Shown here piece after piece: positions 5,647 through 9,637 of a DNA stretch of 9,637 bases. The DNA comes from an uncultured Prevotellaceae bacterium. Lineage in GTDB: Bacteria > Bacteroidota > Bacteroidia > Bacteroidales > Bacteroidaceae. The translations under genes and the position numbers were made by a program. The stretch spans positions 1-9,637 of the forward strand of contig CAJKQZ010000090.1 of NCBI GenBank assembly GCA_905202115.1. The letters run 5' to 3'. The number at the start of each line of letters is the position of its first letter. The first letter of the stretch is position 1. The notes under the pieces are model-generated. The model was not told the origin of the DNA. It worked only from the letters and a program-made list of their open reading frames with translations, and ran no database searches.

Positions 5647-6837
5647 ATGAACAAATATAACTTCAATAAAGTAATCGACCGCCGCGGAACCGACTGCATA
5701 AGCATCGCCGGAATGGTGCGCTCGACAGACCGCGAAGACCTTATTCCCCTATGGGTTGCCGACATGGGCTTCGCCACACCGCCGTTCGTGATGAGCGCCA
5801 TAAGGAAACGTCTGGAACAAAGCATTCTCGGATACACATGTCCCTCGGCACGCTACTACAAAGCCATTACCGCATGGAACGAGAAGCGTTTCGGTTTCAA
5901 AATACCCGCAAGCGCCATACACTTCCTGCCGGGGATAGTGCCCGGATTGGCCTATGCCGTAAACGCGCTCTGCGAAAAAGGCGACAGCGTAATGATTATG
6001 ACTCCCGTTTACCACCCGTTCAGACACGTAGTGAAAACAAGCGGCCGCACACTTGTCGAAGTACCGCTCATTCTGGACGACGGGCGCTACCGCATGGACT
6101 ACGAGACAATCGATCACCGGTTGCCGGAATGCAAAATGCTTCTGTTGTGCAATCCCCACAACCCCGGAGGCACATCATGGTCGGAAGAAGAGCTTGGCAA
6201 GCTTGTGGAGCTATGCGCAAAGCACAACGTTCTTATAATATCCGACGAAATACACGCCGATCTCACACTGAAAGGACACAGACACGTGGTAACAGCCTCG
6301 ATAAACGATACCGCAAAAAATATAACCATTACCTTGATGGCTCCCACCAAAGCCTTCAACCTGCCGGGCGTTATTGCATCGCACGCGATAATATTCAATG
6401 AAGAACTTCGCAGCCGCTTTTTCCACTACCTCGACGGCAACGACCTCGGAATGGGAAGCGTGTTCTCATTCGACTGCGTAAGCGCCTGTTATTCCGACGA
6501 AGGCGAACAGTGGCTCGGCGAAATGCTCGACTACGTACAGGGCAACATAAACTACGTGAGCGACTTTCTGCGCGGCAACTGCCCCAAAATATCGGCAATC
6601 CGTCCCGAAGCGTCATTCCTCGTATTCCTCGACAACCGCGCCCTCGGCCTTTCGTCACAGAAAGAGCTTGTGGATTTCTACATCGACGACGCAGGACTTT
6701 TTCTCAATGACGGCGAGATGTTCGGCGCGCCCGGGCGAGGATTCATGCGTCTCAACGTGGCCTATCCCCGCGAAATCATCGAGAAAGCAATGCACCAGCT
6801 TGCCGCGGCCTACGAGAAACGCGGCTTCGGCAAGTAA
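5647..6837 (+). CDS. PLP-dependent aminotransferase-fold C-S lyase, MalY/PatB family (putative cystathionine beta-lyase)
   Basis: A 396-residue fold-type I PLP enzyme, the usual MalY/PatB length. Family signatures in order are DRRGTDC (11-17), PLWVADMGFATPP (34-46), LGYT (61-64; Tyr stacking or substrate site), TPVYHPF (119-125), LLLCNPHNPGGTSW (165-178), IISDEIHADL (197-206; PLP-binding Asp), MAPTKAFNLPG (231-241) with Schiff-base lysine K235, and GRGFMRLN (363-370) with the carboxylate-binding Arg R368. Members cleave cystathionine or cysteine to a thiol, pyruvate and ammonia, and a few act as regulators or aminotransferases. The exact substrate cannot be read. Two family motifs deviate: the usual acidic residue in ADMDF is Gly (G41), and the usual (K/Q)WD after the RGT motif is absent. 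It is probably the first gene of a unit with yraN (126-base gap) and birA. The start follows an A-rich leader and gives the canonical N-terminus. Confidence 0.9.
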   Translation: MNKYNFNKVIDRRGTDCISIAGMVRSTDREDLIPLWVADMGFATPPFVMSAIRKRLEQSILGYTCPSARYYKAITAWNEKRFGFKIPASAIHFLPGIVPGLAYAVNALCEKGDSVMIMTPVYHPFRHVVKTSGRTLVEVPLILDDGRYRMDYETIDHRLPECKMLLLCNPHNPGGTSWSEEELGKLVELCAKHNVLIISDEIHADLTLKGHRHVVTASINDTAKNITITLMAPTKAFNLPGVIASHAIIFNEELRSRFFHYLDGNDLGMGSVFSFDCVSACYSDEGEQWLGEMLDYVQGNINYVSDFLRGNCPKISAIRPEASFLVFLDNRALGLSSQKELVDFYIDDAGLFLNDGEMFGAPGRGFMRLNVAYPREIIEKAMHQLAAAYEKRGFGK

Positions 6838-6907
6838 AAGCGCGCTCCTACAGCCTGCACCGGCGGCACCGGAAAGCAAAACAGCAGAAAGACACAGAAC
6901 ATACGCC

Positions 6908-6943
6908 AATCCCCGCACCGCAAAATTTCTGCGTGCGGGGATT
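6908..6943 (+). promoter_or_regulatory. Strong hairpin just upstream of yraN
   Basis: AATCCCCGCAC (6908-6918) and GTGCGGGGATT (6933-6943) form an 11-bp perfect stem. A further GCA/TGC pairing inside leaves a 7-base loop. TACGCCA occurs as a direct repeat on each side (6902-6908 and 6943-6949). No T-run follows, so it is not an intrinsic terminator. It ends 20 bases before the yraN start codon and could set an RNA processing end, a stability barrier or translation control between the lyase and yraN-birA. Confidence 0.5.
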
Positions 6944-6963
6944 ACGCCACAAAAACAAAGCAC

Positions 6964-7347
6964 ATGGCCGAACACAATGACTTGGGACGCGCTGGCGAAG
7001 AGGCTGCCGCGCGCTATCTGATGTTCCGCGACTATTCCATATTGGCGCGAAACTGGCGGGCAGGCCACCTCGAGCTCGACATAGTGGCACAGAAAAAAGG
7101 CGTGCTCGTATTCGTTGAAGTAAAGACCCTGAGCAGCGATTCGTTTTCCGAGCCAGAAGAGAAAGTGGACTTCGAAAAACGCCGCCGCATAGTGCAGGCA
7201 GCAAACGCATATATACATTACAACGACCTCGACCAACAAGTCAGGTTCGACATCATAAGCGTTACCGGCCGACAGAAACCTTTTGCAATACGCCATATAG
7301 AAAACGCTTTCGAAGCCGCCGAAGAAAAACGCCGCCACACATTCTGA
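6964..7347 (+). CDS. yraN: YraN family protein (UPF0102, endonuclease-like fold)
   Basis: A 127-residue cytoplasmic protein, typical of the family (E. coli YraN is about 130). Motifs are LGRAGEEAAARYL (7-19), ILARNWRAGHLELDIVA (26-42) and LVFVEVKTLSS (48-58). D39 and the E52-x-K54 pair form the PD-(D/E)xK nuclease-type active site of the family, with E11 or E12 as a possible further acid. Residues 69-86 (basic helix FEKRRRIVQAANAYI) are also conserved. The family has a nuclease-like fold and is suspected of acting on DNA, but no settled function is known to me. It lies 43 bases before birA, so the two are likely co-transcribed. The expanded GHLELD instead of GEID is, as I recall, normal for Bacteroidetes members. 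Confidence 0.9.
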   Translation: MAEHNDLGRAGEEAAARYLMFRDYSILARNWRAGHLELDIVAQKKGVLVFVEVKTLSSDSFSEPEEKVDFEKRRRIVQAANAYIHYNDLDQQVRFDIISVTGRQKPFAIRHIENAFEAAEEKRRHTF

Positions 7348-7390
7348 CACTCCCTGCACCCGCAAGAACGAAAGGAAATCCCACAAAGCG

Positions 7391-8125
7391 ATGAACGCAT
7401 ACGACATAAGCCGCATACACCTCGACGAAATCGACTCCACCAACCTATACGCAACCTCGCTGCCCGCTCCGCGCGAAAACGAAATGGTTGTAATAACCGC
7501 CGACATGCAGACGGCAGGCCGCGGCCAGCGCGGCAACTCGTGGGAATCGGAGAAAGGAAAGAACATCACGTTCAGCATAATGTGCGCCCCGTCGTTCATA
7601 AGACCCGCCGCGCAGTTCTCGCTCCTCCAGGCCCAGGCCCTCGCCCTGTACGACGTTATTGGGGCAGTGATTCCCGACGTTAACATTAAATGGCCCAACG
7701 ACATCTACGCCGGCAACCGCAAGATAAGCGGCACCCTCATTGAATGCGAGATAGACAACGGAAAAATAAGCAAGGCAATAATCGGAACAGGAATAAACGT
7801 GAACCAGCGCACATTCCTTTCCGACGCCCCCAACCCGACATCGCTCGCAATAGAAGCCGGCCGCGAATTCGACACAGCCGCCATACTCAACGCCGTAGTC
7901 GGCAGATTTACCGTATACTACGACATGCTCCGCAGCAACGTATGCATTCAGAAAACCTACCGCAACGCGCTCTACCGGCACGAAGGCTTCTTCACGTACC
8001 GTGACAATGCAGGCTTTTTCACGGCCGAGATAGCCGGAATAGAACCCGACGGGCACATTGTACTGCGCGACAGCGAAGGTCGCGAACGGAGATACGCGTT
8101 CAAGGAAGTGGCGTTCGTCATTTGA
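7391..8125 (+). CDS. birA: Biotin--[acetyl-CoA-carboxylase] ligase
   Basis: A 244-residue biotin protein ligase. It activates biotin with ATP and attaches it to a lysine of biotin carrier proteins. Readable sites are DEIDSTN (12-18), TAGRGQRGNSW (41-51; biotinyl-AMP loop), ITFSIM (59-64), VNIKWPNDIYAGNRKISGTLIE (98-119; catalytic Lys K111) and IIGTGINVN (130-138). The C-terminal part (about 195-244) is the small SH3-like domain (GFFTAEIAGIEPDG, GRERRYAFKEV). The N-terminal winged-helix domain found in E. coli BirA is absent, so this is a monofunctional class I enzyme that cannot act as a biotin repressor. It is the last gene of the probable malY/patB-yraN-birA unit and is followed by a GC hairpin and repeat R2. 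Confidence 0.95.
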   Translation: MNAYDISRIHLDEIDSTNLYATSLPAPRENEMVVITADMQTAGRGQRGNSWESEKGKNITFSIMCAPSFIRPAAQFSLLQAQALALYDVIGAVIPDVNIKWPNDIYAGNRKISGTLIECEIDNGKISKAIIGTGINVNQRTFLSDAPNPTSLAIEAGREFDTAAILNAVVGRFTVYYDMLRSNVCIQKTYRNALYRHEGFFTYRDNAGFFTAEIAGIEPDGHIVLRDSEGRERRYAFKEVAFVI

Positions 8126-8129
8126 AAAC

Positions 8130-8147
8130 CGCGCCGGCAAAGGCGCG
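8130..8147 (+). terminator. GC-rich hairpin just after birA
   Basis: CGCGCC (8130-8135) pairs with GGCGCG (8142-8147) across GGCAAA, five bases after the stop codon. No T-run follows, so alone it would stop transcription poorly. It may protect the 3' end, with the U8-tailed hairpin of repeat R2 acting as the true terminator 80 bases further on. CTCCCGC (8153-8159) can pair with GCGGGAG (8241-8247), enclosing the whole repeat. Confidence 0.45.
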
Positions 8148-8166
8148 CACACCTCCCGCAGCAAAT

Positions 8167-8247
8167 AAAAATTATCTCAGAGATAATTTGAAATATGTCT
8201 GAGATAATTCAAAATATCTCAGACATATTTTTTTTCGCAAGCGGGAG
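8167..8247. repeat. Palindromic dispersed repeat R2, second copy, probable terminator after birA
   Basis: This matches 5412-5492 over 81 bases without gaps, with about six differences. It contains ATTATCTCAGAGATAAT (perfect palindrome around one base), then TATGTCTGAGATA...TATCTCAGACATA, then T8, then CGCAAGCGGGAG. Some differences preserve pairing: the A-C mismatch of the first copy is an A-T pair here. The U8 tail after the stem makes it a likely terminator for the birA transcript. A reading frame on the minus strand across it is considered spurious. Confidence 0.75.
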
Positions 8248-8284
8248 AGTATGAAAACCGAAGACAAATATCCCTGAGTTTTTA

Positions 8285-8316
8285 TTTCCGTATTCTCATA
8301 AAAAAACGTATTTTTA
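8285..8316 (+). promoter_or_regulatory. Candidate promoter of the nucleotidyltransferase gene
   Basis: TTTC (8285-8288), a 20-base spacer and TATTTTTA (8309-8316) fit the TTTG/TAnnTTTG pattern with one mismatch in each element. It lies in the only A/T-rich stretch between repeat R2 and the gene, and would give a leader of about 115 bases. The fit is weaker than at the threonine operon. Confidence 0.4.
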
Positions 8317-8439
8317 CCCGTCTTTACATATAGGTTCCGCATTCCGGCGGACATGGCAACAGGAAAGCGGCCCGCATTCGGGCAACGCCCACAGGAAACA
8401 GAAAGAAATACGATTACATTAATTAATACACACAACAAG

Positions 8440-9351
8440 ATGAAACCAACCTTATTCCTTCTCGCTGCCGGCATGGGAAGCCGTTACGGCGGCCTGAAAC
8501 AGCTCGACGGGCTGGGCCCCAACGGCGAAACAATCATGGACTACTCTATTTACGACGCCATACACTCTGGCTTCGGCAAATTAGTGTTCGTAATCCGCAA
8601 AGAATTCGAAAACGACTTCCGCGAAAAAATAATCTCGAAGTACGAAGACCACATTCCTTGCGAGCTCGTATTCCAGTCGCTCGACGCGCTCCCCGAAGGA
8701 TTCAAGTGTCCGGAAGGACGCACCAAGCCCTGGGGCACCAACCACGCGCTGATGATGGGCAAAACCGTTATCAACGAGCCTTTCGGCATTGTGAACTGCG
8801 ACGACTTCTACGGCCGAGACACGTTTAAGGTAATGGGAAAATTCCTCTCCGAACTTCCCGAAGGTTCCAAGAACACTTACGCAATGGTAGGCTTCCGTGT
8901 AGGAAACACACTCAGCGAGAGCGGCACCGTATCGCGCGGAATCTGCACCACCGACAGCAAGAACCTGCTGCAGGGAGTGGTTGAACGCACAAAAATACAG
9001 CGCATGGACGGTGAAGTGAAGTATCTCGACGAAAACGACCAGTGGATTGCCATAGACGACAAGACGCCCGTGAGCATGAACTTCTGGGGATTCACACCCG
9101 ACTACTTCAACTACAGCGACGAATACTTCAAGGAATTCCTTTCCGACCCGAAGAACATGGAGAACCTGAAGAGCGAATTCTTCATTCCCCTCATGGTCGA
9201 CAAACTTATTAAAGAAGGCACGGCAACGGTTGAAGTGCTCGACACCACAAGCAAGTGGTTCGGCGTTACCTATCCCGAAGACCGTCCCGAAACCGTAGAG
9301 AAAATCAAGAAGCTCGTGGCCGACGGAGTTTATCCCGAGAAACTTTTCTGA
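8440..9351 (+). CDS. Sugar-phosphate nucleotidyltransferase (NTP_transferase family)
   Basis: A 303-residue cytoplasmic enzyme of the nucleotide-diphospho-sugar transferase fold. LFLLAAGMGSRYGGLKQ (5-21) is the nucleotide-binding signature (LAAGxGxRxG...K). KPWGTNHAL (96-104) and IVNCDDFYG (117-125) contribute the base-contacting and metal-binding Asp residues (D121/D122). VVERTKI (180-186), VSMNFWGFTPDYF (211-223) and SKWFGVTYPEDR (271-282) lie in the sugar-binding half. Such enzymes join NTP and a sugar 1-phosphate to give an NDP-sugar for surface polysaccharide or glycoconjugate synthesis. Which NTP and sugar cannot be told, and no neighbour helps. The start at 8440 is chosen because the strand before the glycine-rich loop begins there; an in-frame ATG at 8353 would add 29 unrelated residues. 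The stop TGA is followed at once by TAA. The gene appears monocistronic. Confidence 0.88.
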   Translation: MKPTLFLLAAGMGSRYGGLKQLDGLGPNGETIMDYSIYDAIHSGFGKLVFVIRKEFENDFREKIISKYEDHIPCELVFQSLDALPEGFKCPEGRTKPWGTNHALMMGKTVINEPFGIVNCDDFYGRDTFKVMGKFLSELPEGSKNTYAMVGFRVGNTLSESGTVSRGICTTDSKNLLQGVVERTKIQRMDGEVKYLDENDQWIAIDDKTPVSMNFWGFTPDYFNYSDEYFKEFLSDPKNMENLKSEFFIPLMVDKLIKEGTATVEVLDTTSKWFGVTYPEDRPETVEKIKKLVADGVYPEKLF

Positions 9352-9379
9352 TAAACCGATAACGGAAACCATATAACAG

Positions 9380-9414
9380 AAGCCGCACCGCCCGCACGGG
9401 TTTGCGGCTTTTTT
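9380..9414 (+). terminator. Intrinsic terminator of the nucleotidyltransferase gene
   Basis: AAGCCGCA (9380-9387) pairs with TGCGGCTT (9403-9410), with an inner CCC/GGG pairing, and the stem runs straight into T6 (9409-9414). It lies 28 bases after the stop codon. This is the most classical intrinsic terminator in the window. Confidence 0.85.
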
Positions 9415-9549
9415 CATGCCTCATTGAGCGGGCACGCCTCGGGCTTATACGAAAACTGCTCCAAAACATTTCGAGCCATAACGCCTGCAAAATACAGGTA
9501 CGGCGATTATTAGCAAAAAGCATGCCGTACAGAAGTTACCCTCCGCCTT
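9415..9549. other. Non-coding stretch with one inverted repeat
   Basis: No supported gene. GTACGGC (9498-9504) and GCCGTAC (9524-9530) could form a 7-bp stem around 19 bases; no T-run follows. ATTAGCA (9507-9513) also occurs shortly before the other R1 copy, at 1902-1908, hinting that similarity between these loci may extend a little to the left in an interrupted way. Confidence 0.4.
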
Positions 9550-9637
9550 GCCACAGGGCTTTGCAGACAAAAACGGTCAGCAGCCAAGTAGTTGAGAATC
9601 AGCGTGTGTATATGTAGCGAAAAATATGTCTGAGATA
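9550..9637 (+). repeat. Dispersed repeat R1, copy truncated by the window end
   Basis: This aligns base for base with 1911-1998 (about 89% identity), from GCCA through CAGACAAAAACGGTCAG and GTGTATATGTAGC to TATGTCTGAGATA, where the window stops exactly at the end of the left palindrome arm. By analogy the missing part should be the other arm, TATCTCAGACATA. Confidence 0.8.

Noticed and set aside
6655..7704. Minus-strand ORF of 349 codons antisense to the lyase, yraN and birA
   Set aside because: It spans three genes with clear family motifs and their gaps; its translation shows no family features.
8172..8474. Minus-strand ORF of 100 codons upstream of the nucleotidyltransferase
   Set aside because: Its C-terminal third is the translated palindromic repeat and its start overlaps the nucleotidyltransferase; no family match is recognised.
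2400..9350. Apparent excess of C over G on the coding strand
   Set aside because: Hand counts of single lines varied widely, so I cannot claim a real skew or lagging-strand placement without a full calculation.

Overview
The window looks like chromosomal DNA from an anaerobic, probably gut-associated member of the Bacteroidales. Three things support this. Two promoters match the Bacteroidetes -33/-7 pattern (TTTG, about 19 bases, TAnnTTTG). Shine-Dalgarno sequences are lacking and the 5' leaders are A-rich. The gene content also fits: a phosphoglycerate-mutase-like homoserine kinase paired with threonine synthase, a Bacteroidetes-style YraN, and a short BirA without a DNA-binding domain. The genus cannot be told from the sequence alone. 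All seven full-size genes lie on the + strand.

Layout: (1) 1-356 is non-coding and starts inside an inverted copy of a repeat. (2) 357-1886 encodes a secreted family-10-like glycosyl hydrolase (GHL10/DUF187). (3) 1887-2337 is non-coding, with a repeat copy, an A/T-tract palindrome and a strong GC hairpin. (4) 2338-5290 is a threonine biosynthesis unit: promoter, a 24-codon threonine-rich leader peptide overlapping an intrinsic terminator, a structured leader, the predicted homoserine kinase (thrB2-type), threonine synthase (thrC) and a long-stem terminator. (5) 5291-5646 holds an 81-bp palindromic repeat and a promoter. (6) 5647-8125 is a probable operon of a MalY/PatB-type PLP C-S lyase/aminotransferase, yraN and birA, closed by a second copy of the 81-bp repeat. 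(7) 8285-9414 is a single sugar-nucleotidyltransferase gene with its own weak promoter and a clear terminator. (8) 9415-9637 is non-coding and ends inside another repeat copy.

The most interesting signal is at 2338-2474. A consensus promoter is followed within about 20 bases by a small ORF with 7 Thr among 24 codons, six of them in a block of seven. The Thr codons form the 5' arm of a UUCG-capped hairpin followed by six T. This is the architecture expected for threonine-controlled transcription attenuation of the next two genes, which convert homoserine to threonine. It was too short for ordinary gene calling.

The second theme is repeats. The two window ends carry copies of one repeat (88 bp at the right end, about 29 bp inverted at the left) whose complete copy sits at 1911. 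A second 81-bp palindromic element occurs after thrC and after birA at about 93% identity. Both families share a palindromic core (TGTCTGAGATA...TATCTCAGACA). They look like dispersed REP-like elements that also serve as bidirectional terminators, and they probably explain why this sequence ends where it does.
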